Source: Lachnospiraceae bacterium (GTDB lineage Bacteria > Bacillota > Clostridia > Lachnospirales > Lachnospiraceae). From it: a stretch of DNA of 64,000 nt. Location of the stretch: the NCBI GenBank assembly GCA_910575775.1, contig CAJTEY010000015.1, positions 1-64,000 of the forward strand, in the 5' to 3' direction. The position numbers were made by a program, and so were the translations under genes. This document shows, piece by piece, positions 1 through 9,419 of the stretch (positions within the stretch are counted from its first letter, which is position 1; each line of letters begins with the position of its first letter). A model generated the notes under the pieces. That model saw only the letters and a program-made list of their open reading frames with translations, was not told the origin of the DNA and did no database searches.

Positions 1-530
1 TTGATGCCCTAAAAAAATCTGTCAGTGATGGTAAATCAGCAGTCGCCGCTTCCATCACTGCAAAGGGCATTGCCACGGCGGCTGATGCGGCGTTTGCCAC
101 AATGGCAAATAATATTAACAAAATAATTAATGTGTTTGATATACCACCAAAAGAGCCGTTTAAATTTACGCATTCTGTAGGACAATATCGAATAGCCGTT
201 ATAAAAACTTGTTTCCATAATATTCATTTAGGGATAACCGTTAATTCTACTGGAAAAGTTATTAGAGATACATATAGTAAAGTTTTCGGTATCAAACCAA
301 CTATTTCTACCGATATAACGAAATCAACTGCATTGATCATGAGTCATTTTATAACGAATGCGACAGCTGACAGGCCCGATAGTGGATTGTACCGATTGAC
401 ATGGACACCAACAGACGCAGACCATCCGTCATTGGTTGAGAGCAGCCACACTTATGCATATCTAATCTTTAGATATGCGGCAAATACTTTGTCTGAATGT
501 ACATTCTGTGTTAAATGGGAGGCAAACTAA
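1..530 (+). CDS. Phage tail/fibre-type protein, 5'-truncated
   Basis: The reading frame is open from base 3 to a TAA at 528-530, so the true start lies outside the window. The visible N-terminal part reads LKKSVSDGKSAVAASITAKG and continues to AFATMANNI. This DGKSAVAAAITAKG...ATMANNI pattern is known from phage tail fibre and baseplate-associated proteins of Firmicutes. The C-terminal ~110 residues look like a soluble, beta-rich receptor or adhesin-like domain that I do not recognise. The gene is the only plus-strand gene for 43 kb and is followed by a strong terminator, so it is probably the last gene of a prophage or tail-like element entering from the left. Family assignment rests on the short motif only. 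Confidence 0.6.
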   Translation, partial: DALKKSVSDGKSAVAASITAKGIATAADAAFATMANNINKIINVFDIPPKEPFKFTHSVGQYRIAVIKTCFHNIHLGITVNSTGKVIRDTYSKVFGIKPTISTDITKSTALIMSHFITNATADRPDSGLYRLTWTPTDADHPSLVESSHTYAYLIFRYAANTLSECTFCVKWEAN

Positions 531-552
531 AATAGAGGCGGCTGTATTGTCT

Positions 553-601
553 AAAAAAGGAAAGTGTACACCACATCAGCAGTGTACACTTTCCCTTTTT
601 T
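553..601. terminator. Bidirectional intrinsic terminator
   Basis: A run of A, a 13-bp perfect stem (GGAAAGTGTACAC / GTGTACACTTTCC), a short loop and a run of T. It can end the phage-type gene on the plus strand and the response-regulator gene on the minus strand. Confidence 0.9.
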
Positions 602-635
602 GATGGCATTATAATTTTATACCCGATACCGTTCC

Positions 636-2630
636 TCACCCAAACTTCGCAATATCATAAGTGAGCGTGATATCCTTCTCCCCGTAAAGCTTGAAATAGT
701 TCTGCACGATACGGTCCGTCACCACACGCACATTTTCCCGTCCCGTTCCTAAAAGGATCACCAGGAACTGGGAACTGCTGTACCTTGCACCCACATCCAC
801 GCCGCGCAGGGATTTGCAGATTGCCTGCTCCATACACTGCATGGCTGTCTCCATACGCTCCAGCTTCACCTCGCTGCCGTCTGAAGAAAACAGGGTAAAG
901 AGCAGAAGCTGTGTCTCTTTCTTGCTCCGTATCGACATATGCTTCACAAAATCGTACACATGTTTGAACTCATCGTAATCTACCTGGAACGCGCCCTTAT
1001 AGGTCTCCTGGTTCTTAATGGCATCCATAATCTTATCCAGATCACTCTGGGATTGTTCCGGAGTCCGCAGGATACCGGCTTTCTGGAAGAAATCGTAATG
1101 CCTGCCTCTGTTCTGTTTTACCAGATAGAGTGCCTTGTCCGCTCTTCTGAACAGCTCCTCAAACTCTCTTCCGTCCGTCCCGGAGATACTGATACCCACA
1201 GAAAGCTCGGCATCCTTAAGTACCTCTGTCTCTTCCTGCTTTTTGTGGAAAGCTTCCAAAAGCTCTTCCACCTTGTGCGTAACAGCTTCCTCGTCTGTCA
1301 CCCCCGGCAGATAATACAGGAACTCATCCCCGCCGGTACGGCACACAATCTCGTTCTCGCAGACTTCCTTCAGCACATCCGCCACTGTTTTCAACGCATA
1401 GTCCCCCATCAGGTGACCGTGCACATCATTAATCTGTCTGAAATGATCCAGGTCTATCAGCATTAAGGTGCCGCCCTCTGCACGCAGGCTTAAGGTAATA
1501 TCGTGTTCTCCCTTGTATCTGCTCAGAAGCCCTGTCAGATAATCGACAGGTGACTCCAATACATTCTCGGTTCCCATGGCAATGCCCATGATCTTGCCGC
1601 TGTCAAAAATCGGCGTCGCCAGATCTTCCTCCGGCATCCACATTTTCTCTAAAGCGCCCTCTTTAATAAGACCTACAAAAATATCCACCAGCTCAGGATC
1701 CCACTGGCTTCCCTTTCCTTTCTCAAGTTCCTGCATGACCACATCGTCATTCAGTCTCCTGCGGTAAACCCGGTTGCTGGTCATGGCATCATAGGAATCC
1801 ACCAGACCGATCACCCTTGCAACCAGAGGAATTGATTCTCCCTTTAACCCTTCCGGATACCCCTTCCCATCGTAACGCTCATGGTGGTATTTCGCACCCA
1901 CATTGACATTAGGAAACATCTTGAAGTCATTTAATATCTCAGCGCCTACAAGGGTGTGCCCCTTGATCAGGCGAAACTCCACATCTGTCAGCTTAAAGGG
2001 CTTATTGAGCACAGCGTCGGGCACGCCGATCTTTCCCACATCATGCAGCATCGCCACATAATAAATATTCTGGATCTCCTCATCGGACCAGCCCAGACGC
2101 TGCGCCAGAAGCTCTGTATACGCTGCCACCCGCATGGAGTGTCCTTTTGTATAGTCATCCTTCGCATCCACTGTATTGGCAACCGTCATAATCGCCTGGA
2201 TCGTGATGCGTTCCATCTCCTTTGTCTTTTCATCCAGCCTGCGCTGCAAATCTTTCCGATAACCGTCCAGTTCAATGGTGCTTCTGATCCTGCTGAGCAT
2301 GATATTCGGTTCAAAGGGTTTGGAAATGTAATCACATGCCCCCACACGGAAACACTCAATCTCCGTCTCTGCGCTGCGGTCAGCCGTCAGAAAGATCACA
2401 GGAATCTTACACCAGCGGGCATCCTTCTGCAATGTCGCCATCACCTCAAAACCACCGATCTCCGGCATATTGATGTCCAGAAGAATCAGATCCGGCATGT
2501 GACGCTCCAGATACTTAAATGCCTGTTTTCCCGAATTTACGGCAACTGCCTTGTACTCTCCTTCAAGGAGTTTTTGCGCCGTAGACAGCGTCAGTCTGTC
2601 ATCATCGACAATCAAGATTATTTTTTTCAT
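636..2630 (-). CDS. Response regulator with HD-GYP and GGDEF domains (c-di-GMP turnover)
   Basis: The 664-aa protein has a receiver domain at ~1-120 with the phospho-acceptor Asp52 (LLDINMPE) and Lys104. An HD-GYP phosphodiesterase domain follows at ~145-325 (HD at 196-197, HHERYDGKGYP near 249-259). A GGDEF diguanylate cyclase domain lies at ~360-500 with an intact GGDEF at 433-437, then a C-terminal domain of ~150 residues I cannot name. By family knowledge HD-GYP degrades and GGDEF makes cyclic di-GMP, so the protein may switch between both or use one domain for sensing. No membrane segment is seen. The start is set by GGGGGA just upstream. No partner histidine kinase lies nearby, so it is an orphan regulator. 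Confidence 0.9.
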   Translation of the reverse strand: MKKIILIVDDDRLTLSTAQKLLEGEYKAVAVNSGKQAFKYLERHMPDLILLDINMPEIGGFEVMATLQKDARWCKIPVIFLTADRSAETEIECFRVGACDYISKPFEPNIMLSRIRSTIELDGYRKDLQRRLDEKTKEMERITIQAIMTVANTVDAKDDYTKGHSMRVAAYTELLAQRLGWSDEEIQNIYYVAMLHDVGKIGVPDAVLNKPFKLTDVEFRLIKGHTLVGAEILNDFKMFPNVNVGAKYHHERYDGKGYPEGLKGESIPLVARVIGLVDSYDAMTSNRVYRRRLNDDVVMQELEKGKGSQWDPELVDIFVGLIKEGALEKMWMPEEDLATPIFDSGKIMGIAMGTENVLESPVDYLTGLLSRYKGEHDITLSLRAEGGTLMLIDLDHFRQINDVHGHLMGDYALKTVADVLKEVCENEIVCRTGGDEFLYYLPGVTDEEAVTHKVEELLEAFHKKQEETEVLKDAELSVGISISGTDGREFEELFRRADKALYLVKQNRGRHYDFFQKAGILRTPEQSQSDLDKIMDAIKNQETYKGAFQVDYDEFKHVYDFVKHMSIRSKKETQLLLFTLFSSDGSEVKLERMETAMQCMEQAICKSLRGVDVGARYSSSQFLVILLGTGRENVRVVTDRIVQNYFKLYGEKDITLTYDIAKFG

Positions 2631-2675
2631 TTGTCCCCCATATTAACTATGTAACACACGCCTTCTTTTTTATTT

Positions 2676-2704
2676 ATTATACGCGCACCAGAGACAAAAA
2701 GCAA
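2676..2704 (-). promoter_or_regulatory. Sigma-A promoter of the HD-GYP/GGDEF gene
   Basis: On the minus strand, TTGCTT, a 17-bp spacer and a perfect TATAAT, about 45 bp before the start codon. Confidence 0.65.
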
Positions 2705-2737
2705 ACATATCTCCGATTGATCCCTTGTATTTTGGCA

Positions 2738-3478
2738 TCAGTTATCCTTGCTCATCTCCTTTTTCAGACGCCGCATAATTTTCTTTTCCAGTCTGGAGAT
2801 ATAGGACTGCGAAATCCCAAGCAGCTCCGCCACCTCCTTCTGCGTCAGTTCCTTCCCGTCCGCATTCCCGATTCCAAAACGCAGGCGGATGATCGTCTGC
2901 TCCCGCTCGGACAGCTTGGCAATTGCCCGGATCAGCAGTTTTCTCTCCACTTCATCCTCCAGATCCTTATAAATGACATCCTCGTCCGTCCCCAGAATAT
3001 CCGAAAGGAGAAGCTCATTGCCGTCCCAGTCCACGTTCAGCGGCTCATCGATGGAAACTTCCATCCGATGCTTGTTATTTCTTCTCAGGTACATCAGAAT
3101 TTCATTCTCAATACAGCGCGATGCGTAAGTCGCCAGCTTGATATTCTTTCCCGGATTAAAGGTGTTGATGGACTTGATCAGTCCGATGGTTCCGATGGAA
3201 ATCAGATCCTCCACCCCCACTCCCGTATTGTCAAACTTTTTCGCGATATACACCACCAGTCTCAAGTTATGTTCTATCAGAATCGATTTTGCCTCATCCT
3301 CATATTCCGTTCCCAGGTCGCTGATAATCTCATTTTCCTTCTCGCTTTCGAGAGGCGGCGGCAGTACCTCTGCCCCTCCTATGTAATGAATGTCTCCCTG
3401 TCTGGTCATCAGGAACTTCTGGTCCCTGTGCACCATCTTAAACTGAATCTTACCGGGAATTGCCACTTTAAAAACCAT
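2738..3478 (-). CDS. sigE: Sporulation sigma factor SigE (pro-sigma-E)
   Basis: A 246-aa sigma-70 family protein, close to the usual ~239 aa. It has an N-terminal pro-sequence of ~25-30 residues, region 2 ([18 protein letters not shown], then [10 protein letters not shown]) and a C-terminal region 4 helix-turn-helix ([19 protein letters not shown]). By family knowledge SigE drives early mother-cell gene expression after SpoIIGA removes the pro-sequence. It starts 12 bp after the end of spoIIGA behind TAGGAGG, so the pair is co-transcribed, as in Bacillus and Clostridia. The sigG gene often found next to it is absent here. Confidence 0.95.
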   Translation of the reverse strand: MVFKVAIPGKIQFKMVHRDQKFLMTRQGDIHYIGGAEVLPPPLESEKENEIISDLGTEYEDEAKSILIEHNLRLVVYIAKKFDNTGVGVEDLISIGTIGLIKSINTFNPGKNIKLATYASRCIENEILMYLRRNNKHRMEVSIDEPLNVDWDGNELLLSDILGTDEDVIYKDLEDEVERKLLIRAIAKLSEREQTIIRLRFGIGNADGKELTQKEVAELLGISQSYISRLEKKIMRRLKKEMSKDN

Positions 3479-3489
3479 CTTTTTTCCTC

Positions 3490-4302
3490 CTAGTTTTCTA
3501 ATAGCCCGGGGTGTAATATCATCTGGTACTCACTGTCCTCCGATATTCCCGTATCACAAACCGCAACTATGACATGTTCTCTTTTGAGCGTCCCATCCGT
3601 CTCTTCAATCAATATCTCCGGAAGCTCGTAGGCTGAAAGAATCCCACTCTGTTTCCCCACGCTTCTGTACGGAACCACATGAAACTTTTCCTCAGACAGA
3701 CAGGATGCCATACAGCGTGCCGTCTTCCTGCTGATCACACTCACCGGTGCACCGCTTATAGGATCTGACAGGTGATTGCCCGTATCCACCAGCGCATTTA
3801 TGCGGATCTCCTGTCCCAGAGACGGCACATAGATGCGCACCTTCCGCATACTGTCATCACGGCGTCTCAGAAGCCATCGCAAAATGACACGCAGAAACAG
3901 ATAGGACAAAGCGCCCGCCGCCAGGGTTAAGAAAAGACCTCCGCTCCCCTTCATAACGGTTCTTAAGCGATTCAGAATCCATATCATACCGCCGCCTAAA
4001 AAAAAGCCGGCGGCAGCCATCGACAGGGACGCTTTGAAAAGACTGCGTACACCGTGTATCTGATAGGTGAGGCACATCATACACATACTGACAGGCACCG
4101 AACCGAGTAAAAGCCTGCCTCCCACCGAGAAAACAGGCAGCATCAAAAACAGGCAGCTCATCCCGGCTCCCACCGCCGCTCCCAGCCATCTCTTCCGGCG
4201 CGTGGCAGTACGCCGCATAATTTGTCCGGCCAGGGACAGCAGATACAGATCAGTCGTCATCTGCAGGATGAAAACACTGTCAATATATAATTTGTAATAC
4301 AC
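3490..4302 (-). CDS. spoIIGA: Sigma-E processing aspartic protease SpoIIGA
   Basis: The 270-aa protein has about five N-terminal membrane segments (~1-150) and a C-terminal aspartic protease half with the catalytic signature [12 protein letters not shown]. It activates pro-sigma-E at the sporulation septum. I place the start at a GTG preceded by GGAGG with 6-bp spacing, giving [11 protein letters not shown]. This matches the family N-terminus better than an in-frame start 63 bp upstream, which has no good ribosome site. It lies directly upstream of sigE. Confidence 0.92.
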   Translation of the reverse strand: MYYKLYIDSVFILQMTTDLYLLSLAGQIMRRTATRRKRWLGAAVGAGMSCLFLMLPVFSVGGRLLLGSVPVSMCMMCLTYQIHGVRSLFKASLSMAAAGFFLGGGMIWILNRLRTVMKGSGGLFLTLAAGALSYLFLRVILRWLLRRRDDSMRKVRIYVPSLGQEIRINALVDTGNHLSDPISGAPVSVISRKTARCMASCLSEEKFHVVPYRSVGKQSGILSAYELPEILIEETDGTLKREHVIVAVCDTGISEDSEYQMILHPGLLEN

Positions 4303-4326
4303 ATTCCACCTCCGTATTTCCTCTTC

Positions 4327-4361
4327 ATTATAGAAAATACGGTCTGCATATTCTGTCACAA
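4327..4361 (-). promoter_or_regulatory. Candidate spoIIGA-sigE promoter with long spacer
   Basis: A perfect TATAAT lies 25 bp before the GTG start on the minus strand. The best upstream hexamer is TTGTGA, separated by 23 bp. A long spacer is also a hallmark of the Spo0A-activated spoIIG promoter of B. subtilis; applying that here is inference. Confidence 0.3.
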
Positions 4362-4417
4362 TCAAGGAGCATTTCCCCTATTTTTCCAGACACATAACAA
4401 CAAAGAAAAACAAAGTT

Positions 4418-4445
4418 CGAGCGGGAAAGCTTTTATTCCCGCTCG
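4418..4445. repeat. Perfect palindromic hairpin between ftsZ and spoIIGA
   Basis: CGAGCGGGAA, an 8-base loop, TTCCCGCTCG. It is followed on the minus strand by a T-rich stretch and so could act as a second ftsZ terminator. Confidence 0.6.
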
Positions 4446-4499
4446 CCGCGCGCCCCATGCGCCGCTTCTGCGGCATACTTCCTCTGCGTGGGGCTGCGC

Positions 4500-4528
4500 A
4501 AAAAACCACAGGATATTCTCCTGTGGTA
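4500..4528 (-). terminator. Intrinsic terminator of ftsZ
   Basis: On the minus strand, ACCACAGGA, a short loop, TCCTGTGGT, then TTTTTT, starting 30 bp after the ftsZ stop codon. Confidence 0.85.
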
Positions 4529-4558
4529 TTTCACATCTTTCCATATTATCATAAAATT

Positions 4559-5773
4559 CTATTTTCTAAGGAAGCTCGGGATATCCAGCGATTTTTCCTC
4601 CACGGAGCTCTTGATGTCGTTGGTCTTCTGGATACCGATCGGCTTAAGCCCTGCCTGCGTCTTAGCCTGTCCGCCCTGTCCGGTAGCCGGCTGTTTCAGT
4701 CCCAGATTTGCTGCGGCAAACGCGCTAAGGCCTGCGCCCGCTCCTACCGTGCTCTTTCCCTGCAGGGAGGTGGGGGTTATGTATCCGCTCTTAAAGCCGA
4801 GGCCTGCGCCCTGTCTGCCCGCCTTCTCCTCAATGCCTGTAGCGATAATGGTGACATTACAGGTGTCTGTCATGCTGGAATCATACATTGCACCGAAGAT
4901 GATATTCACCTCATCGCCCGTAAGCGCTCTCACATAATCGGAAGCGTCGGATGCATCCGCCAGGGAGATATCACCCGATACATTGATAATCACATGAGTC
5001 GCCCCTGTAATGGTCGTCTCAAGAAGCGGACTCTCCACCGCCATCTTAGCGGCCTCCGCTGCCTTGTCATCGCCCTTGCCTGTGCCGATACCGATATGCG
5101 CGATACCCTTATCCTTCATAACCGTCTGCACATCCGCGAAATCCAGATTGATGATGGCAGGCATATTAATCAGATCCGTAATGCCCTGTACCGCCTGCTG
5201 AAGCACTTCATCCGCCTTCTTAAGAGCCTCCGGCATGGTTGTACGCCTGTCCACAATCTCAAGAAGCTTGTCGTTTGGAATCACGATCAAGGTATCTACA
5301 TTGTCCTTAATTTTCTCAATCCCGGACAGAGCATTGGTCATGCGCGCCTTCGCCTCAAAGCGGAAGGGTTTCGTCACCACACCGACAGTCAGAATGCCCA
5401 TATCCTTCGCAAGCTTGGCCACCACAGGAGCCGCACCCGTTCCGGTGCCGCCGCCCATGCCGCAGGTGACAAACACCATGTCCGCTCCCTTCAATGCCTG
5501 CGCAACCTCTTCGGAGCTCTCCTCCGCAGCCTTCTCACCGATCTCCGGCTTCGCACCCGCGCCAAGCCCCTTGGTCAGCTTTTCTCCGATCTGCAGCAGT
5601 CTGGTTGCCCTGCAGAGCTGCAACGCCTGCTTATCCGTATTGATACCAATAAACTCTACACCGTCTATCTCTTCATCTATCATTCTATTAACAGCGTTGT
5701 TGCCCGCGCCGCCGACACCGACGACAATAATCTTCGCAGCAGACTCCGCTTCATTTGACTTAATCTCCAGCAA
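4559..5773 (-). CDS. ftsZ: Cell division GTPase FtsZ
   Basis: Tubulin-like GTPase that forms the division ring. The 404-aa protein shows the nucleotide loop [13 protein letters not shown] (~19-31), the tubulin signature GGGTGTG (~107-113), the T7 loop NLDFAD and the C-terminal partner-binding peptide [10 protein letters not shown] choose a TTG start ([10 protein letters not shown]), because AAGGAGGA lies 7 bp upstream and this is the usual FtsZ N-terminus; an ATG 33 bp further up lacks a ribosome site. It is the last division gene before the sporulation pair and has its own promoter and terminator. No ftsA or sepF is seen in the window. Confidence 0.97.
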   Translation of the reverse strand: MLEIKSNEAESAAKIIVVGVGGAGNNAVNRMIDEEIDGVEFIGINTDKQALQLCRATRLLQIGEKLTKGLGAGAKPEIGEKAAEESSEEVAQALKGADMVFVTCGMGGGTGTGAAPVVAKLAKDMGILTVGVVTKPFRFEAKARMTNALSGIEKIKDNVDTLIVIPNDKLLEIVDRRTTMPEALKKADEVLQQAVQGITDLINMPAIINLDFADVQTVMKDKGIAHIGIGTGKGDDKAAEAAKMAVESPLLETTITGATHVIINVSGDISLADASDASDYVRALTGDEVNIIFGAMYDSSMTDTCNVTIIATGIEEKAGRQGAGLGFKSGYITPTSLQGKSTVGAGAGLSAFAAANLGLKQPATGQGGQAKTQAGLKPIGIQKTNDIKSSVEEKSLDIPSFLRK

Positions 5774-5823
5774 GGTGATTCCTCCTTCTACTTCCGCAAA
5801 CTCCATGCAAAATCATATACTTT

Positions 5824-5852
5824 ATCATATAATTAATTTCCAAACTTCGCAA
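5824..5852 (-). promoter_or_regulatory. Promoter in front of ftsZ
   Basis: TTGCGA, a 17-bp spacer and TATGAT on the minus strand, about 50 bp before the TTG start of ftsZ. Confidence 0.6.
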
Positions 5853-5907
5853 GCCATTTTTTTCTTTTTGTCCCTTTTTGCACCGATTTTTCCGAATTAC
5901 TTTTCCC

Positions 5908-6771
5908 TCAATCCTGCTCAAAGCTGTATGTTTTCGTATCTTCACTGTAATCACGCATATCTAAAGTACCACTTTTTCCCAACAGATCCGGCAGAATATA
6001 CTGCAGTTTCATAATCTTCTCGTCGATATCTTTGTTTTCCCCAAGTGCGATCTTCGCCTCTCCGAAATACAATGTCACCTCATAGGCACTGTTAAAATAA
6101 ATCCTGTCCGCCGTGAGGGAATACTTCGCAAGCTGCTGGGTAATATTCAGAATCTCGTCAAACAACTCCGGCTTGTCCACCGGCAGAGGCTCATGCAAAA
6201 TCACATGATCGAAGGAAAGCCCCGTCACCTGCGGGATTCCGGCAGTTTCCTCCATGGAAGTCTCCACCACAATGCCGTCCTTGTCAAAATACACATAGCG
6301 CCCAAGATACCTGACATAACCTGCCAGCGCCTTCTCATACACCGTGATGCGGATTGTATCTTTCGCCTCGATATCCACATCCATAGTCTCAACGAAAGGG
6401 ACGCCCTCGATTCCTTTATCACGGTATTTCAGGGAGAGAAACAGGGAATTGTTCCCAAATCTGCCCCCCATCACCATCTCCATAATCTCTTCATTCGTAT
6501 AGTGGATGCTGCCATCCACATAAACCGTTGTCACCTTATAATTATTGATAATATAAAGATAGCCCCCTGCAAGAATCAGAAAAAGGGAAAGAAAGACCGT
6601 CAGCAGAATCCCCATCCGCCTCGCTTTTCCAAAGCGGAGCTTTTCCAGCCTTTCCTCCCGTTTCCTCAGCTTACGTTTCTTCTTTTTTGCCTCTTCCTTA
6701 TCCCCATTCTTAATCAGCCGCAGATTCGGATTCGTCTTTTTTTTCTTTTTTACGGTTTTCTTATCGCTCAT
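5908..6771 (-). CDS. ftsQ: Division protein FtsQ/DivIB
   Basis: The 287-aa bitopic protein has a very basic cytoplasmic N-terminus (~1-53, many Lys/Arg), one membrane segment (~54-75) and an extracellular FtsQ-type POTRA domain (VTTVYVDGSIHYTNEEI onward) plus beta domain. It is part of the DivIB-DivIC-FtsL complex that links the Z ring to septal peptidoglycan synthesis. It sits between murA and ftsZ, the usual dcw position. A paired-hairpin element lies between it and murA. Confidence 0.9.
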   Translation of the reverse strand: MSDKKTVKKKKKTNPNLRLIKNGDKEEAKKKKRKLRKREERLEKLRFGKARRMGILLTVFLSLFLILAGGYLYIINNYKVTTVYVDGSIHYTNEEIMEMVMGGRFGNNSLFLSLKYRDKGIEGVPFVETMDVDIEAKDTIRITVYEKALAGYVRYLGRYVYFDKDGIVVETSMEETAGIPQVTGLSFDHVILHEPLPVDKPELFDEILNITQQLAKYSLTADRIYFNSAYEVTLYFGEAKIALGENKDIDEKIMKLQYILPDLLGKSGTLDMRDYSEDTKTYSFEQD

Positions 6772-6829
6772 CTGCAGACCTCATTTTTCCATAGTGCGGG
6801 GAATGCCGCTTTTCAACACCTCTCCACAC

Positions 6830-6923
6830 AGAGAATGCCGCTTTTTGGCATTCTCTCACGCGAGACTTAGAACTTCTCCGCGAAATGCCCTCTGGCATGA
6901 GCGGCTAGAAGTTCTTCTCGCGT
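6830..6923. repeat. Paired-hairpin intergenic element, class I (copy a)
   Basis: Hairpin 1 is AGAGAATGCC / GGCATTCTCT (6830-6856). Hairpin 2 runs from ACGCGAGA to TCTCGCGT (6858-6923) with an inner AGAACTTC / GAAGTTCT stem. It starts 2 bp after the murA stop codon in transcript order. A partial duplicate of hairpin 1's left arm lies at ~6797-6815. Confidence 0.75.
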
Positions 6924-6925
6924 TG

Positions 6926-8176
6926 TTATGCAAGCTCTATATCCGCGCCCAGCTCCCGCAGGCTGCGTGTAATGTCTTCATATCCCCGGTCAATATAATG
7001 GCGGTTTGTCACGATGCCTGTGCCCTCCGCCGCCAGCGCCGCAACGACCAGCGCCGCACCGCCGCGCAGCTCCTGCGCCTCCACAATGGTGTTGCAAAGC
7101 CTCCTGCCGCCCCGGATGCAGGCACATTTTCCCCGTACCCGGATATCGGCCCCCATTTTCACAAGCTCGGGCACAATTCGGAATCGGTTCTCAAAAACCG
7201 TCTCCTCAATCTGCCCGCCCTGTCCGGATATAGCCATAGCCGCCATAAAAAGAGACTGCAAATCCGTGGGAAATCCCGGATAAACCGCTGTCACCAGACT
7301 CTCCTCAAGCCTTCGGCAGGCCCGGCCTTCCACCAGCAGGCCATTCCGGGACGGCATAAGGCGCACGCCCATCTGCCGGGCGCAGGCAAGCACGCTCTCC
7401 ATCTGTTCACAGGGCGCATCCTCCAGAAAGACACGGCCGCCCGCACACATGCATGCCGCCAGATATGTGCCCGCCACAATCCGATCAGCCGGCACACAAA
7501 AGCGCACCGGGCAGAGCTTTTTCACGCCCTCAATCACCAGGCGGTCTGTCCCTGCACCGCTTATCTTACCTCCGGCGCTGATCAGAAAATCACACAACGC
7601 CTGTATCTCCGGCTCTCTGGCCGCCGGGTGGATCACGGTCTCTCCCTCCGCCAAAACTGCCGCCAAAATCAGATTTTCCGTCACACCCACGCTGACAAAA
7701 GGCAGCTCATGCACTGTGCCTCGAAGTCTCCCGGCCCTGGCACAAAACCCCTCCGGCCCCTCCATAATCTCCACACCCATGCGCCTCAGCGCGCACAGAT
7801 GCTGGTCAATGGGCCGCTTCCCGATCACGCAGCCTCCCGGATACTCCATGGCCACCTCGCCCATGCGGGCAAGCAGTGCGCCAAGAAGCATGATCGAAGA
7901 GCGCATCACGCCTACAGAGTCGGCCGGCATGTCGCACTCGGCCACCCCGCATGTGTCGATACGGATCACATCCGCTTTTCTGCAGACCCGGCATCCCAGA
8001 CTTTCCAGCAGCCGAAGCATATGGTATACATCCGATATATCCGGGCAGTTTACAATCTCACAGGTACCGTCTATCAAAAGTGTCGCCGCCAGAATCGGCA
8101 GCGAGGCATTTTTTGACCCTTGTATCTTCGTCTGTCCCGAAAGACAGTTTCCACCATAGATACGAACAGCGTCCAT
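6926..8176 (-). CDS. murA: UDP-N-acetylglucosamine 1-carboxyvinyltransferase MurA
   Basis: First committed step of peptidoglycan synthesis: transfers enolpyruvate from PEP to UDP-GlcNAc. The 416-aa length is typical. The PEP/substrate loop GGNCLSGQTKIQGSKNA is at the N-terminus and the catalytic Cys116 is present (YPGGCVIGKRP). Cys at this site is the residue alkylated by fosfomycin in this family. The sequence is unusually Cys-rich for MurA. It lies between ftsW and ftsQ in the dcw cluster. The ribosome site is GAGGTAAG. Confidence 0.95.
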   Translation of the reverse strand: MDAVRIYGGNCLSGQTKIQGSKNASLPILAATLLIDGTCEIVNCPDISDVYHMLRLLESLGCRVCRKADVIRIDTCGVAECDMPADSVGVMRSSIMLLGALLARMGEVAMEYPGGCVIGKRPIDQHLCALRRMGVEIMEGPEGFCARAGRLRGTVHELPFVSVGVTENLILAAVLAEGETVIHPAAREPEIQALCDFLISAGGKISGAGTDRLVIEGVKKLCPVRFCVPADRIVAGTYLAACMCAGGRVFLEDAPCEQMESVLACARQMGVRLMPSRNGLLVEGRACRRLEESLVTAVYPGFPTDLQSLFMAAMAISGQGGQIEETVFENRFRIVPELVKMGADIRVRGKCACIRGGRRLCNTIVEAQELRGGAALVVAALAAEGTGIVTNRHYIDRGYEDITRSLRELGADIELA

Positions 8177-8246
8177 AAACTTACCTCTGTTTTTATTTAT
8201 GACCTATTCTATCTATATGGATTTCCGATCAAAAATTATCTTGTCC

Positions 8247-9419
8247 TCATAAATCTTTCAGGTGGATCCCCTTGGCCACGCTCAAAGTAATCCCTATTTC
8301 AATCAGCAGGAACATGACGGAAGAACCGCCGTAACTGATGAAGGGAAGGGAAATGCCCGTATTGGGAATTGAGTTCGTAACCACGGCAATATTCAGAATG
8401 ACCTGAACGGCAATGTGGCCCAACACTCCCACCACCAGCAGCGCACCGTAGAGATCCGCCGCATTGTTGGCAATGATCATCAGACGCCAGATCAGCATCA
8501 GAAACATGATGATAACGGCAATCCCGCCGAACAGTCCCAGTTCCTCGCAGATAATGGAGAAGATCATATCGTTCTGCGCCTCCGGCAGAAACCCTCTCTT
8601 CTGCATGCTCTGCCCCAGTCCCTTGCCGAGCACGCCGCCGCTTCCGATGGCATAGAGCGCCTGCAGTGTCTGGAAACCGGTATCGCTGGAGTACGCCTCC
8701 GGGTCAAGCCATGCGAGCACACGGGCACCGCGGAAATCCAGATCATCCACATGGGCCTGAGCCGTCTGTACCACATAGAAAACCGCCGCCGCTGCTCCCG
8801 CAAGCGTAATCAGTCCCAGAAGAAAGAACCGCTTATAATCCGGGCAGGACACAAACAACATCAGAACAGCAATCGCCATAACAATAATTGCAGAGCTTAA
8901 GTTATTGGTAATCTGCCAGATCATCAGCGCTATCGGCATCGGGATAGCCAATACAAGAATAAAGCCTTTATTGCTTCGTATCTGCTTTCCCATTTTGCAG
9001 ATCAGGCTGGATAAAAACAGGATCATGCCCAGTTTCGCCACCTCCGCCACCTGCAGGGAGATCGGACCTATGTAAAGCCAGCGCGTTGCGCCGCCGGAGC
9101 TGTAACCGAAAGGAATAATCAGTAAAATCAGCACGGCGGAGCCGATATAGGCCGGCACCGCGAACCGTTCCCAGAAATGGTAAGGAATGTTCGCCACCAC
9201 CATCATGGCAATCAGTCCCAGAATGGATGCAAAAAGCTGCTGCCGCAAATATTTGGTCGAGTCCCCCAGCTTTAAGTTCGCCTCGTAGGAGCTTGAGGAA
9301 AACACCATAACCATGCCGAAGCCCACAAGAAAGAGCACGATAAACAGCAGGCTGTAATCCATAAAGCTCTCACCCTTTTGTTGTCTTCTACGGGATGCGT
9401 TTCTCTGCGCCACTAACAA
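8247..9419 (-). CDS. ftsW: SEDS peptidoglycan polymerase FtsW/SpoVE
   Basis: Polytopic SEDS protein, ~390 aa, about ten membrane segments. Family signatures include YSSGGATRWLYIGPISLQ, the long extracellular loop with GGVLGKGLGQS, and PNTGISLPFISYGGSS near the C-terminus. It polymerises septal glycan together with a class B PBP. The TTG start is preceded by GGAGGAGAG and overlaps the murD stop by 7 bp, indicating translational coupling. A GTG 6 bp downstream or the ATG before DYSLL are alternative starts. In spore formers this position is often called spoVE. Confidence 0.92.
   Translation of the reverse strand: MLVAQRNASRRRQQKGESFMDYSLLFIVLFLVGFGMVMVFSSSSYEANLKLGDSTKYLRQQLFASILGLIAMMVVANIPYHFWERFAVPAYIGSAVLILLIIPFGYSSGGATRWLYIGPISLQVAEVAKLGMILFLSSLICKMGKQIRSNKGFILVLAIPMPIALMIWQITNNLSSAIIVMAIAVLMLFVSCPDYKRFFLLGLITLAGAAAAVFYVVQTAQAHVDDLDFRGARVLAWLDPEAYSSDTGFQTLQALYAIGSGGVLGKGLGQSMQKRGFLPEAQNDMIFSIICEELGLFGGIAVIIMFLMLIWRLMIIANNAADLYGALLVVGVLGHIAVQVILNIAVVTNSIPNTGISLPFISYGGSSVMFLLIEIGITLSVAKGIHLKDL

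Noticed and set aside
4457..5758. 433-codon plus-strand frame
   Set aside because: Antisense shadow of ftsZ; His/Arg-rich composition, no ribosome site and no family match.
6794..8116. 440-codon plus-strand frame
   Set aside because: Antisense shadow of murA, which has clear motifs and the catalytic Cys.
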